The notes below the pieces were generated by a model that did no database searches, was not told where the DNA came from, and saw nothing but the letters and a program-made list of their open reading frames with translations. This document shows, one piece after another, positions 1-9,450 of a stretch of DNA of 64,000 nt. The translations under genes and the position numbers were made by a program. Numbering within the stretch: position 1 is the first letter of the stretch; the number at the start of each line of letters is the position of its first letter. Origin of the DNA: CAWAYH01 sp963786195 (GTDB taxonomy: Bacteria; Acidobacteriota; Vicinamibacteria; Vicinamibacterales; 2-12-FULL-66-21); the NCBI GenBank assembly GCA_963786195.1, contig CAWAYH010000011.1:124001-188000 (forward strand). Direction: 5' to 3'.

Positions 1-114
1 CATCAGCAGACTGAAAGCATGGAGGGCGTAGATCCACTGCGTCCAGCTGACGAGCGACGATTCGGATGCGCCGGCTCGCGAGGCAGTCGGCGGCTGGTGC
101 GCGGGCAACTCCAT
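1..114 (-). CDS. Partial membrane protein, N-terminal fragment
   Basis: An open frame runs off the left edge of the window; only the first 38 codons are present. It begins with ATG at 112-114 on the minus strand. The visible product has a polar, proline- and serine-rich stretch of about 27 residues followed by SWTQWIYALHAFSLLM, which looks like the start of a first transmembrane helix. This arrangement resembles small DUF4870-type inner-membrane proteins, but the fragment is too short to decide. I see no strong Shine-Dalgarno sequence. It is divergent from the rhodanese gene, so the 115-210 gap should hold both promoters. Confidence 0.45.
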   Translation of the reverse strand, partial: MELPAHQPPTASRAGASESSLVSWTQWIYALHAFSLLM

Positions 115-210
115 AGCGATGAGTGTACGCGCAATCTTCCCACCTGACACCTCCTGTGACGTTGACACTCCCGTCACGCTCCTGTAGATTGTCGTCAAGA
201 GAGTGAAATC

Positions 211-1095
211 ATGACGACATGTCGACTGACACTCCGAGCCACAACGCTGGCGCGCACGCTGCTGATCGCCGTTGCGGCGCTGGCCGCGCCTGGCGCGAGC
301 GGAGCACAGGACGCGCGGGTGCCCGATCCCGTCGTCTCGCTGGCCTGGCTGAATCGACATCTGACCGACCCGAACGTGGTCGTCATCGCAACCGACGACC
401 AGGCGCCGTACTCCGATGGCCATATTCCGGGTGCGCGGTTCGCGGGTCACGAGGCAACACTCGATCACAACGACCACCGGCTGAAGCCGCCCGCGGAGCT
501 CGCATCAGCACTTGCAAAAGCTGGCGCGACGGACACGGCCAGAATCGTTCTTTATGGCGAGCCCCTGGCCGTGGGCTGGCTCTACCACGCGTTCGCATCG
601 CTCGGGCACGGGGATCGCGTGTCAGTGCTCGACGGCAACTACACGGCCTGGCGCGCTGCGGGGCATCCGTCCTCGACGGAGACGCCGCTCGCGGCAGGCG
701 GCCGGCTGACGGCGAAGCCGGCGTCGGATGTCTCGGTGGACCGCGCGTGGGTGAAGAGTCATCTGAACGACGCGAACATGCGGCTGCTGGACGTGCGGTC
801 TCAACAGGAATGGGACAGAGGCATGATCCCGAACGCCACGAAGTTCCTGTGGGCCGATCTCTACACCGATATGAAAACCCGGCGGATGAAGCCGGCGAGC
901 GAGCTGAAAGCGGTGTTCGAACGGGCCGGCGTGCAACCGGGGCAGACGGTGGTCACGTATTGCGCGGTCGGGATGCGCGCGAGCCTCGCGTACTTCGCGG
1001 CGCGCGCCGCCGGCATTCCCGCGCGGGTCTACGTCGGTTCCTGGGCCGACTGGTCGAGCGACCCGACGAGCCCGGTGGCCAAGAGTCCGCGGTGA
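211..1095 (+). CDS. Secreted tandem-rhodanese sulfurtransferase
   Basis: The 294-residue product starts with a basic then hydrophobic signal peptide (about residues 1-31, ending near GASGAQ). Two rhodanese domains follow, at about 40-155 and 170-285. The second has the active-site loop CAVGMR with Cys251; at the matching place in the first domain there is LYGEPLA with no cysteine, as is normal for the inactive domain of thiosulfate or 3-mercaptopyruvate sulfurtransferases. The DVRSQQEWDRGMIPNA motif also supports the family. It probably transfers sulfane sulfur in the periplasm; the donor cannot be told from sequence. ATG at 211 is the natural start. Confidence 0.88.
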   Translation: MTTCRLTLRATTLARTLLIAVAALAAPGASGAQDARVPDPVVSLAWLNRHLTDPNVVVIATDDQAPYSDGHIPGARFAGHEATLDHNDHRLKPPAELASALAKAGATDTARIVLYGEPLAVGWLYHAFASLGHGDRVSVLDGNYTAWRAAGHPSSTETPLAAGGRLTAKPASDVSVDRAWVKSHLNDANMRLLDVRSQQEWDRGMIPNATKFLWADLYTDMKTRRMKPASELKAVFERAGVQPGQTVVTYCAVGMRASLAYFAARAAGIPARVYVGSWADWSSDPTSPVAKSPR

Positions 1096-1099
1096 TGGT

Positions 1100-1414
1100 T
1101 CACTCGATCCCGTGCACCGCGGCAACCTCATAGTGCGCCGCGCGGTCGTCGAATCGGGACAGATACTGCCGGCGCTCTTCGGGGATCACGGCCTTCTCGT
1201 AGTCCGCGCCGGCCACTGCGCGGACGGCATCGAGTGAGTCCCACAGAATGATGGTGACGAACTCGACGTCATCACCTGATTGCCTGCGCAACAGGTAGCT
1301 GCCCCTATAGCCAGCCACCGTGGAGAGTCCCGGCAACAGCTCGGGCTTCAGCATCGATTCGTAGGCATCGGCGTGCTCGGGCTTCGCGTAGCCGCGCCAG
1401 ACTCTTGCAATCAC
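1100..1414 (-). CDS. Antibiotic biosynthesis monooxygenase (ABM) family protein
   Basis: This 104-residue protein has the size and look of the dimeric alpha/beta-barrel ABM fold: an N-terminal MIARVWRGYAKPE strand, a long helix, a Tyr/Arg-rich middle strand and WDSLDAVRAVAG leading into the second helix. Such proteins range from heme- or quinol-modifying monooxygenases to functions unknown, so no substrate is assigned. The start is supported by a strong AGGAGG-type ribosome site a few bases upstream on the minus strand. It converges with the rhodanese gene with only 4 bases between the stops. Confidence 0.75.
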   Translation of the reverse strand: MIARVWRGYAKPEHADAYESMLKPELLPGLSTVAGYRGSYLLRRQSGDDVEFVTIILWDSLDAVRAVAGADYEKAVIPEERRQYLSRFDDRAAHYEVAAVHGIE

Positions 1415-1544
1415 AGATCCTCCTGACCGGATAATTCATGAACCTCCGGGGGAGCCATCCTATCGGAATGGCTGCGTGCGGGAAACATTTTGACAGCGGC
1501 GCGTTGCTCAACCGGCTACGATTAGCCTTTCTCTGGAGCAGCCG

Positions 1545-2207
1545 ATGCTAGATTGGGCGCCACTGTGGCTCAAGTTCGTTCTGGGGCTGGTTGGCCTGTG
1601 CGCTGCTTTGTACATCGTCGTGAGCGCTATACGACAGGTCTGGAAGACGGCCGTGATGTCAGCGAAACATCATGAGCTGCCAGGCTTCATCGCGCAATTC
1701 CTGTTCATACTCGTCGCCGGTGTCATCGGCTATCTCTACTTCTTCGCGCCACGTACCAGCACCGGCGTGACCATCAGCGGTGCCGACATCGCCAGGGGGC
1801 TCGGCGTTGCATCGATTTTCGTCGGCGGGTTCCTGAAGGCCAAGCAACGCTCGTTGGAAGCGGACGATATTCTCACGACCTCCCCGTTCGATGATGGACG
1901 ATGTGCGTGGTGTGGGTTGGAAGTTGATGGCAAGCGTGTGTCTCACGAGGAGTATCGGAAGCTGTGGGAAGACGGAGACGCACAATACCGAATTCGCGGG
2001 CATGTGTGCGAGTCATGCAAGGCACTCTCTTGCTTCGGTTGCAAGGGGGCAGCCGTGGGTTGGGTGGAGACGTCCGGCGCGAGTCAGTGGGAGAGCGCGC
2101 AAAAGGCGAGTTGCACGAAGTGTGGCACCGGCCGCAACCTGAAGTTAATCGTCGAGCCAGCGTCGATCCATGCGGGAGATGCGCCGACGCAAATCTTGAA
2201 GCTCTGA
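1545..2207 (+). CDS. Membrane protein with cytosolic double zinc-ribbon
   Basis: I do not recognise this 220-residue protein. The first 100 residues hold two clear hydrophobic helices (about 10-28 and 48-67) and a weaker third (about 84-97). The C-terminal half is soluble and carries four CxxC pairs: CAWC (120-123), CESC (155-158), CFGC (163-166) and CTKC (190-193). Eight cysteines in that order are what two zinc ribbons or rubredoxin-like knuckles would need. A GGAG ribosome site lies about 6 bases before the ATG. It stands alone between a divergent ABM gene and a convergent PP2C gene. Confidence 0.65.
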   Translation: MLDWAPLWLKFVLGLVGLCAALYIVVSAIRQVWKTAVMSAKHHELPGFIAQFLFILVAGVIGYLYFFAPRTSTGVTISGADIARGLGVASIFVGGFLKAKQRSLEADDILTTSPFDDGRCAWCGLEVDGKRVSHEEYRKLWEDGDAQYRIRGHVCESCKALSCFGCKGAAVGWVETSGASQWESAQKASCTKCGTGRNLKLIVEPASIHAGDAPTQILKL

Positions 2208-2215
2208 CGTGAGGT

Positions 2216-3153
2216 TCACTTCTCCTCGGGGAAACGGTATGCGGCGACGACCACGGTGATGTTGTCGCGGCCGCCGCGATCGAGGGCGAGCTGGACGAGC
2301 TTGGCGCAGGCGTCCTTCGACCCATCAGACGCGGCCAGCGTCTGCGACATGGCCTCGTCGTCCACGAGATCGCTCAGCCCATCGCTGCAGAGCAGCACGC
2401 GATCCCCCTCCTCGAGCCGGAGCAGATCCACATCGACGTCGACATGCTCAGTGGAGCCCCCGAGCGCGTTGGTGAGCACGTGACGCACGCCGGAGGCGGC
2501 GATGTCGCACGACTCGAGCCGGCCGCAGTCGACGAGCATCTGCGCGTAGGTGTGATCCTTGGTGAGGCGGTGCAGGAAACCGGCGCGATACAGATACGCG
2601 CGGGAGTCGCCGACGTGAATGACGAGGAGATCGCTGCCGAGGCTGCGCGCGACGGTGAGCGTCGACCCCATGCCACGCAGCGCCGCGTCCTCGCTTCCGC
2701 GCTTGAACATGATTTCGCCGACATGCTGCACGAGCTCGCGGGCGCGGCGTTCGAGCTCCTTCGAGGCCGCCTCGGAGTCGAGCTTGACGATCCAGGTACC
2801 GGCAGGTCCAGCGCAAGCCCGACGAGCGCGCTGATCGCGAGCCGGCTCGCGAGCTCGCCACCGGCATGGCCGCCCATACCGTCAGCGACGATCATGACGT
2901 AATTGACTTCCTCGGCCCGCTCGGGGATGTCGCCCACGGGGAGGCTGCTGAGCAGCGTCTCGTGCGCGCGCGACATCTTCGTGACGCAGAACTGGTCCTC
3001 GTTGTTCTCGCGCAGGAGCCCGACGTGCGAGAGCGCGCTGACGTCGATCTGCACGAGCGATGAAAACGGCCGGAACGTAGGAACTGTGGTGCCGTTGTTT
3101 TCAGGGGCGGGCAGTGGGCCAGTCGGGCTAGGGGACGTGGAGATGTTGGTCAC
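2216..3153 (-). CDS. PP2C-family serine/threonine phosphatase (one frameshift)
   Basis: This is a Stp1-type metal-dependent phosphatase of about 313 residues. Motifs in order are RENNEDQF, VADGMGGHAGGE (metal-binding Asp), GSTLTVA, HVGDSRAYLYR, LCSDGLSDLVDDE and GGRDNITVVVA, all typical. I chose the GTG at 3151-3153 because AAGGAG sits 7 bases upstream; a longer ATG start at 3225 is possible. The reading frame changes near 2792-2800: GLALDLPV is in one frame and WIVKLDSEAASKEL in the next, which one missing base would repair. The N-terminal 40 residues are Pro/Ser/Thr-rich. No partner kinase is visible nearby. Confidence 0.83.
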
Positions 3154-3166
3154 GGCGCCGCTCCTT

Positions 3167-3443
3167 GGTGAGGGTGAGGAGTGATTATTTGGCCGCACCG
3201 CAGCCGGGTCAAGCGCGAACCGCACCCGCGATCCGGCGCGGCGAACAGTCGTTGAATTGTTCCTCAGCTGAATCGGAAGTCGCTGCGGGTCCCGCCCGCG
3301 GACAGCCCCACCCGTCCTCGGCGCTAAATGCCCTTGTCACGCGTGTGGCGCCTGCGCGGCGGGCGGGGCGGCCCCGTCCGCGGTCACCCGCAGCGTGGAC
3401 TGATTCAGCTGCTGCATCCACAAGTGAGTGTCGACGCTGAACC
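3167..3443. other. Intergenic region without a recognisable gene
   Basis: Between the PP2C ribosome site and the first inverted-repeat element I see GC-rich sequence without a convincing open frame on either strand. The promoters for the divergent phosphatase and methyltransferase genes must lie here or beyond the repeat, but I can point to no clear -35/-10 pair. Confidence 0.4.
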
Positions 3444-3698
3444 GCCGGAGCGGGCTGGTCGGCTCGGGCCGACCTTGAGCGGCGGGATCGGCGACAGTGG
3501 GCAAAACGGGCTCGCAGCGGAATGTTGCGGCGGCGGCGCTGCTTTCGCCACCACCGTGCGGATCACCCGGTCGCCCAACCGATTGTTCGCCGGCCCACGG
3601 GGAACCCGAGCCGCCGCCGGCATCGTAAGCGCACGCGCGGAGAGTCCGTTTTTCCCCGCCGCGAAGCGGGAGGCCCGAGACGACCAGCCTGCTCCGGC
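3444..3698 (+). repeat. 254-bp inverted-repeat element, copy 1 (orientation A)
   Basis: This is one of seven interspersed copies of the same 253-255 bp sequence. It begins GCCGGAGCGGGCTGG and ends CCAGCCTGCTCCGGC; about 27 bases at each end pair with few mismatches. Inside, conserved boxes are TTGAGCGGCGGGATC near the left, CAACCGATTGTTCGCCGGC in the middle and GAAGCGGGAGGCCCGAG near the right. The inverted repeat also extends outward through AAC/GTT. It lies between the divergent PP2C and methyltransferase genes. It has no open frame common to the copies. Confidence 0.9.
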
Positions 3699-3757
3699 GT
3701 TAACGGTGGTTGTCGCGTTGACTGAAATGCGAGCGGTTCAACTGTTAGAGTCGACCA

Positions 3758-4285
3758 ATGACGGTCGACGAAGCCGCCGCGCTCATCGGCGGCCTGCGCA
3801 TCACCAAACGCGGGACGTGGGCCGATCTCGGGTGCGGCGACGGGACGTTCACGCTGGCGCTCGCGACGAAGCTTCCGGTAGGCAGCGTCATTCACGCGAT
3901 GGACCGCGACGCTGCGGCGCTGCGACACATCCCGCGCGCGCATGCTGGCACGACCATCGTCACGCACGTCGGTGACTTCACGAAGCAGCCCTGGCCGCTC
4001 GACTCCCTCGACGGCGCGCTGCTCGCGAACTCGCTGCACTACGTCCGCGATCAGGCCAAGTTCATCCGCGCGTGCGAGTCATCCATGAAAGAGCCTCGTC
4101 GGTTCCTGATCGTCGAATACGACACAGACAAGGCCAACACCTGGGTGCCGTATCCGCTCAGCTCGCGGTCACTCGAGCGCCTGTTCAGCGACGCGGGCTA
4201 CGCGTCCATCACCCCTCTCGGCACACGCCCATCGATCTATCGCCGCGCGCCAATCTATGCCGCGCTGATTCAGTCGAGCCCGTAG
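3758..4285 (+). CDS. Class I SAM-dependent methyltransferase
   Basis: The 175-residue product has the Rossmann-type SAM-binding order: motif I WADLGCGDGTFTLALA near residues 21-36, an acidic AMDRDA after strand 2 (about 48-53), GDFTKQPWPLDSLDGALLAN around strand 4, and a C-terminal RFLIVEYDTD strand. The family resembles ubiquinone/biosynthetic Methyltransf_11 proteins. It is short, without the C-terminal lid seen in some members, and the substrate is unknown. Repeat elements flank it on both sides. Confidence 0.8.
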   Translation: MTVDEAAALIGGLRITKRGTWADLGCGDGTFTLALATKLPVGSVIHAMDRDAAALRHIPRAHAGTTIVTHVGDFTKQPWPLDSLDGALLANSLHYVRDQAKFIRACESSMKEPRRFLIVEYDTDKANTWVPYPLSSRSLERLFSDAGYASITPLGTRPSIYRRAPIYAALIQSSP

Positions 4286-4341
4286 CTCACCAGTTCTCCA
4301 CCAAGGGCATCGTGGTTGCAGAGATACGGTGTGAGATGAAC

Positions 4342-4394
4342 GGTGCACAGTGCACCGTGCAGGGTGCGGTGCTGTGCAGGTGCAGGGTGCGGCG
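4342..4394. repeat. Low-complexity GTGCAGGGTGCGG array
   Basis: Just past the methyltransferase stop the sequence repeats near-copies of GTGCAGGGTGCGG and GTGCACAGTGCACC, with an almost palindromic start. It is one of several short degenerate tandem arrays in intergenic DNA in this window. No gene lies in 4286-4892 apart from repeats. Confidence 0.6.
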
Positions 4395-4417
4395 CTGGCG
4401 CGAGGCCGTTCACGTCG

Positions 4418-4780
4418 GCCGGAGTGGGGCGCTCGACTTGGGCCGACCTTGAGCGGCGGGATCAGCGCAGAGGGTGATACGAGCTCGGAGCGAAACATTG
4501 CGGCGGCGGCGCCGCTTTCGCCACCGATGTTCGGATTGGCCGGCGGCCCGACCGATTGTTCGCCGGCAGCCGGAGAACCCGAGCCCGCCTACGCTCGCAA
4601 ACGCGAAGAACGCGAGCTCGGCGAGGCACGGCGTAGCGTTCGCGGAGCGGCCGACGCCGGCATCGTCAGCCCGCGCGCGAAGAGGTCGTTTTTCCCGCCG
4701 CGCCCACTCGACAAGCTCGGGGCGCCCTGAGCTTGTCGAAGGGCGAAGCGGGAGGCCCGAGCCGAGCGCCCCACTCCGGC
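4418..4780 (+). repeat. 254-bp inverted-repeat element, copy 2, with two nested insertions
   Basis: The element is in orientation A and measures 363 bp because two foreign pieces sit in it: about 68 bp at 4585-4652 and 41 bp at 4703-4743. Taking these out leaves 254 bp, the standard length. Its arms read GGAGTGGGGCGCTCG and CGAGCGCCCCACTCC, which differ from copy 1 at several positions yet still pair with each other. The 68-bp piece begins CGCCTACGCTCGC and contains GGCGAGGCACGGCGTAGCG. Confidence 0.88.
4703..4743. repeat. Palindromic repeat nested in element copy 2
   Basis: Two perfect 10-base arms, CGACAAGCTC and GAGCTTGTCG, are separated by a 10-base GC loop and followed by AAGGG. The CTGAGCTTGTCGAAGGG sequence is, from general knowledge, a common intergenic palindrome in many GC-rich bacterial genomes. 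It interrupts the conserved box of the larger element between CCGCCGCG and CGAAGCGGG. Confidence 0.8.
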
Positions 4781-4892
4781 GATCACCGCGACCCTCGACA
4801 CGTTTCTGATACACGCCTGACGCACGGCCGTTGCGCGTCCGTCCTAGCCTCTATCCCCAAGTGAAGGCGGAATGCCCACAAGGGATGGAGAC

Positions 4893-7725
4893 ATGATGAT
4901 GCGCGTACCGATAGTCACGATCCTCGCAACGCTGCTGCTGGCAACACCGGCCTACGCCCAGAGCACCGGCACGCTGACAGGGACAGTTACCGACGCGCAG
5001 GGAGGCGTGCTTCCCGGCGCGACAATCGTGGCGGTGTACCAACCAACCGGCGTGTCGATTCAGGCGGTGACACGCGAAGAACGGCCGGTACACGCTGAGC
5101 GGCCTGAGGCCCGGCCCCTACAGAATCACGGCCACGCTGCCGGGTTTCCGGGACTCCGAGCCGCGCGAGACGACCTTCGACGCGGGGCAGGAACGCCGGC
5201 TCGACTTCCAGCTCCAGATCGCGCCGATGTCCGAGGAACTCACGGTGCGTGAAGGGACGGCGCTGGCGCGGGATGAGAAACGCTCCGCGCCCAACATCAT
5301 GGACGTCGTCTCTGCCGACTCGATGGGCCGCTTTCCGGACGCGAACGCCGCCGAGGCGCTGCGCCGGATCCCGGGCGTGTCGCTCGAGATCGATCAGGGC
5401 GAAGGCCGATTCGTCGTCGTCCGCGGCATCGACGCGTCGCTGAACAACGTGACGCTGAACGGCCAGATCGTCGGCACGCCGGCGGAGTTCGGCACGCGCG
5501 GCGTGTCGATGGACTCGGTGCCGGCGGACCTGATCTCGCGGCTCGAAGTCGCCAAAGCGGTGACGCCCGACATGGACGCGCAACGCGATCGGCGCGAGCA
5601 TCAACATCAAGACGCTCGGCGCGTTCGACCGGCCGGGCGGATTCTTCTCCGGCACGTTCCGCACGCGGCTACAACGACCTCAGCGGCCGCGCGCCGTTCA
5701 GCGGCAACGCGACGTACGGCCGCGCGTTCGGACACGACAGGAAGGTCGGCGTCGTCATCGGCGGCAGCTACTCGCAGCGGCACTTCGACTCCGAGCTGTT
5801 CCGCGCGTCCAACGGCACCTGGTCGGTATTCAACGGCTACTTCGTCCCGCAGAATCAGGCGTTCCTGCTCTACGACATCGACAGCGCCGCGGCAGGGCGT
5901 CAACGGCGTCGGTCGTCGTTCCGCCCGAAGACCGGCCACGAGCTGACGTTTCGCGTCGAACCGCAACCTGTTTCGCGACATCGAGGGCCGTCAGCAGACC
6001 GAGTTCGACCTGACGCGCGGGACGCTCAGCAACCAGACGCCGACGTCCGGGCAGCTTCAGCCAGGGGCGCGCGACGCGGCGAGTTCCGCGACTACGAGCA
6101 GCACCACACGATCGACGCGGTGATGCTGCGCGGCAATCACACGGCGGGCATCGGCCGTGTTCGACTGGCAGGCCGGCTTCAGCCGCGGCGAGCGCGACAC
6201 GCCGCGGCGCGTGGACTGGGAGTTCCGATCCGCCGCCAACGCGTTCCCGAACACCTACGACGTCTCGGATCCGACGCGTCCGATCGTCACGCCGACCGAG
6301 AACTTCTACAACGCCGGCGTCCTATCCGTTCCGCCGCGTCCGCTTCCGCACCGACCTCGAACGCGAGGACGTCGTCACGGCCGAGGCCAACCTGCGCGTC
6401 AGACGACACTCGGCGGCGTGACGGGGATCCTGGAAGGCGCGGCGCGAAGATCGTGACGCGCGACAAGACGCAGGACCGCACCAACCAGAACTACAACCGC
6501 GGTCCTGCGTTCACGCTGGCGGACTTCGGACCTCGAGCCGCCGGCGAGCCCGGACGCTTCTTCGACGACCGTACGCAGATTCGGCCCGACGATCAACCTG
6601 GCAGCGCTGCAGCAGTTCTTCGCCGACAACCCGACCCGCTTCGTCGTTCGATGCGCTGGCGACGCAGAGCGACTCGCTCGTGCAGGATTTCCACGGCCGA
6701 GCGAGCAGGTGACGGCCGGCTACGTGCATGCGCACCTTCGACGTTCGACCGCTGGATCCTGCTGGCCGGCGTCCGCGTCGAGCACACGAGCGGCGACTAC
6801 ACGGCGAACGAGCTGCTGCTCGAACAACGGGACGTTCACCGGCAACATCCGGCCGGCGGTGGGCGAGACGTCCTACACGGACGTCCTCCCCGGCGTGCAC
6901 GTCAACGTCCACCCGCGCAAGAACCTCACCGATCCGCGCGGCGTGGACCAACACGATCGGCCGGCCCGGCCTACGCGAACCTGGCGCCGATCAAGGCGCT
7001 CGACGATCTCGCAAGTCGAGCCGGGCATCTACACGGGCAGCCTGTCGCTCGGGGAATCCCGGACTGAAGCCGTACGAGTCGATGAACCTGGATGCGTCGG
7101 TCGAGTACTACCTCGGCTCCGGCCTCATCGCGGTCGCGCCGTTCTACAAGCAGATCGACAACCCGATCTACGGCCGCAGCTTCATCGAGAACGACGTCGT
7201 CTACGAGGACCGGTTCTACGAACGCTTGGCTTCTCGCAGCCGCGAGAACGCGGACGCCGGCCACATCGCCGGCGTCGAGTTCACCTACCAGAACTACTTC
7301 ACGCGCCTGCCGGCGCCGTTCGACGGGCTGGGCGTGAACCTGAACTACACGCTGACCGACTCGTCGGTCACGGATCTTCGGGCGCGACGGACGAGCTGCC
7401 GTTCTTCAAGCAGTCGAACCACATCGGCAACGTCGCGGTGCTGTACGAGAAGTTCGGCGTGGCCACGCAGGTGTCGCTGTCGTTCAACAGCCCGATCCTC
7501 GGCACGGTCGGCACGAACCCCGACACCGACAACTACGGCGACACCTACCGCGTCGTGGACTTCAAGGTCAGCGCGCCGATCACGCGCGGACTGCGGGGCT
7601 CGTGGAGGTCGGCAACCTGAACGACGAGCATCGCCGGCGCTACGCGGGAATCTCCGAGCGCCGCGTGCAGGACGAGGTGTACTCCTGGAATCTCTTCGTT
7701 CGGCGTCGACTGGCGCTTCCGATGA
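4893..7725 (+). CDS. TonB-dependent outer-membrane receptor (many frameshifts)
   Basis: Read across frames this is a receptor of about 940 residues. It has a signal peptide (MMMRVPIVTILATLLLATP..AQS), a carboxypeptidase-regulatory domain (GTLTGTVTDAQGGVLPGA), a plug domain (FPDANAAEALRRIPGV, then VVVRGIDASLNNVTLNGQ) and a long beta-barrel ending in the usual aromatic residue (FGVDWRFR before TGA at 7723-7725). At least ten single-base shifts break it, for example near 5082, 5583, 5665, 5890, 5962, 6160 and 6445; receptor-like sequence continues in another frame each time. The plug resembles receptors for large organic substrates rather than siderophores. Its stop overlaps the ATG of the next gene, so both are probably one operon. 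Confidence 0.8.
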
Positions 7726-9120
7726 AGATGCTGAGGCTGCTGGAGGTCGCGAAGTGCTCGTCTGGCGTCGGCGGCGTTTGCTGGGTTGTCGTGGCCGGCT
7801 TCAGCCGGCCTGAGGCGACCCAGCCGGCGAGCCGTCACGTCATCCTCGTCTCGATCGACGGGTTCGCTGCGTTCCATCTGACGGACTCGTCCATCGATCT
7901 GCCGAACATCCGCGCGCTGGCGGCGGCGGGAGCCGCGGCGGAGAGCAGCGAGACGGTCTTCCCGAGCGTCACCCATCCGTCGCACACGACGCTCGTCACC
8001 GGCGTCACGCCGCGTCGCCACGGCGTCGTCGACAACACGGTGACCGATCGGCGGACGGGCAAGCGCTTCCACATCACGAACCTGCCGCGCCGCGAGTCGG
8101 TGAAGGTGCCGACGCTCTTCGATGCGGTGCGTCGCGGCCGGCTGAAGCTCGGCCGCGTTCTTCTGGCCGGAGACGAAAGACGATCCGGCGATCGACGACA
8201 ACGTCGCGGAGGTCTTTCGAGGCGGCGAAACGGCGGCGCCGATCCCGCGGCCGTGACGCCGGGCCTGCTCGACGAGCTGCGCGCGGCCGGCGTGCCGATC
8301 GACACGTACTATGCGTTCTACGACGACCCGTTCGGTCAGGGCGCCGCAGACCTCGCGCTGACGCAGGCCGCTGCGCACGTCTTCCGCCGCCGCACGCCGG
8401 CGCTGACGGCGATACACCTGCTGGTTACCGACGACGTGCAGCACGACTTCGGACCGGCGCACTACCGATCGAAGGCGGCGCTGACGACAGCCGACCACTG
8501 CGTCGGCCTGCTGCGCCGGGCGGTGACTGACTCCGGGCTGGCGGATCAGACGACGTTCGTCATCGGCGCGGATCATGGGTTCGTCACGGTGACGGACGAG
8601 ATGAACGTCGCGCCGCTTGCTCGCCGATCCCGCGCTCGAGGGCCGGGTCAGTGGACGACGGACAAGTGGTATCTGTTCGCGGAGCAGACGCCGCGGTTCG
8701 AGCCGGGCCGCGATCGGAACGGCGCTCGATCGCGTGCTCGCGCGACTGGCCGCGACGCGAGGGATTGCCCGCGGTCATCCGGCCGAGGACTTCGCGGCGC
8801 TCGGCTTCCCGGACTACGACGACAACCCGTATGCGCGCGGGCACGTCATCGTCGCGGCTGATGCGGACGTTCACCTGGCGATCGATCCGACGTCGTCGTC
8901 CGTCGAGCGGCGGCGCAAGGCGAGGCCGTACCACGGCCATGGCTATCTGCCCGAGCATCCGTCGATGATGCCGCTGTTGGTGCTGTCGGGCGCCGGCATT
9001 GCGTCCGGCCGCTCGCTCGGCCACGTGCGCAATGTCGATGTCGCGCCGACGATTGCTGCGCTGCTCGGGCTGTCGCTAAGCGATGTCGAGGGCCGAGTGC
9101 TGAAGGACGCTTTGAAATAG
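7722..9120 (+). CDS. Type I phosphodiesterase / nucleotide pyrophosphatase (frameshifted)
   Basis: The product belongs to the alkaline-phosphatase superfamily, ENPP branch. Visible are HVILVSIDGF (metal Asp), the nucleophile region VFPSVTHPSHTTLVTG, TDDVQHDFGPAH, IGADHGF and the late metal ligands HGHGYLPEHPSM. It should hydrolyse phosphodiester or pyrophosphate bonds, probably outside the cytoplasm. The frame shifts near 8140-8165 and again near 8620-8700. ATG at 7722 overlaps the receptor stop as ATGA, showing translational coupling. Residues about 24-30 (VVAGFSR) are encoded by a GC palindrome that also occurs elsewhere in the window, so the N-terminus is odd and the true start uncertain. 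Confidence 0.8.
7793..7810. repeat. GGCCGGC-TTCA-GCCGGCC palindrome inside a coding frame
   Basis: A perfect 7-bp stem with a TTCA loop, preceded by GTCGT. The same GGCCGGCTTTAGC-type sequence occurs twice at 22957-23016. Here it lies in the 5' part of the phosphodiesterase gene and is read as V-A-G-F-S-R. Confidence 0.65.
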
Positions 9121-9170
9121 CGACACGTTTAGAGTTCCGATGCTCGTCGGGCGCGACTCTGTCCGCGTCG

Positions 9171-9424
9171 GCCGGAGCGGGGCGCTCGCCTCGGGCCTCC
9201 CGCTTCGCGACGGGGAAAAACGCGCCCCTCCGCGCGAGTGCTTACGATGTCGGCGGCGGCTGGGGTTCCCCGAGCGCCGGCGAACAATCGGTTGGGCCGC
9301 CGGCTAATCTGAACAGCCGTGGCGAAAACAGCGCCGCCGCCGTTTGGTTTCGCTCCGAGGCCGTTTTACCCTCTGCGCTGATCCCGCCGCTCAAGGTCGG
9401 CCGAGTCGACCGCCCCGCTCCGGC
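9171..9424 (-). repeat. 254-bp inverted-repeat element, copy 3 (orientation B)
   Basis: The copy is 254 bp long and inverted relative to copies 1 and 2, with ends GCCGGAGCGGGGCGC and CGCCCCGCTCCGGC. The arms mismatch at one inner position (GCGCTCG against CGACCGC). It fills most of the 9121-9450 gap between the convergent phosphodiesterase and DHFR-like genes; I see nothing else in that gap. Confidence 0.9.
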
Positions 9425-9450
9425 GTCATCGCAAGGTACGCCCGACATGT

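Noticed and set aside
4410..4825. Open frames of 111-134 codons over repeat copy 2
   Set aside because: They coincide with the inverted-repeat element and its inserts, and no frame is shared by the other six copies.
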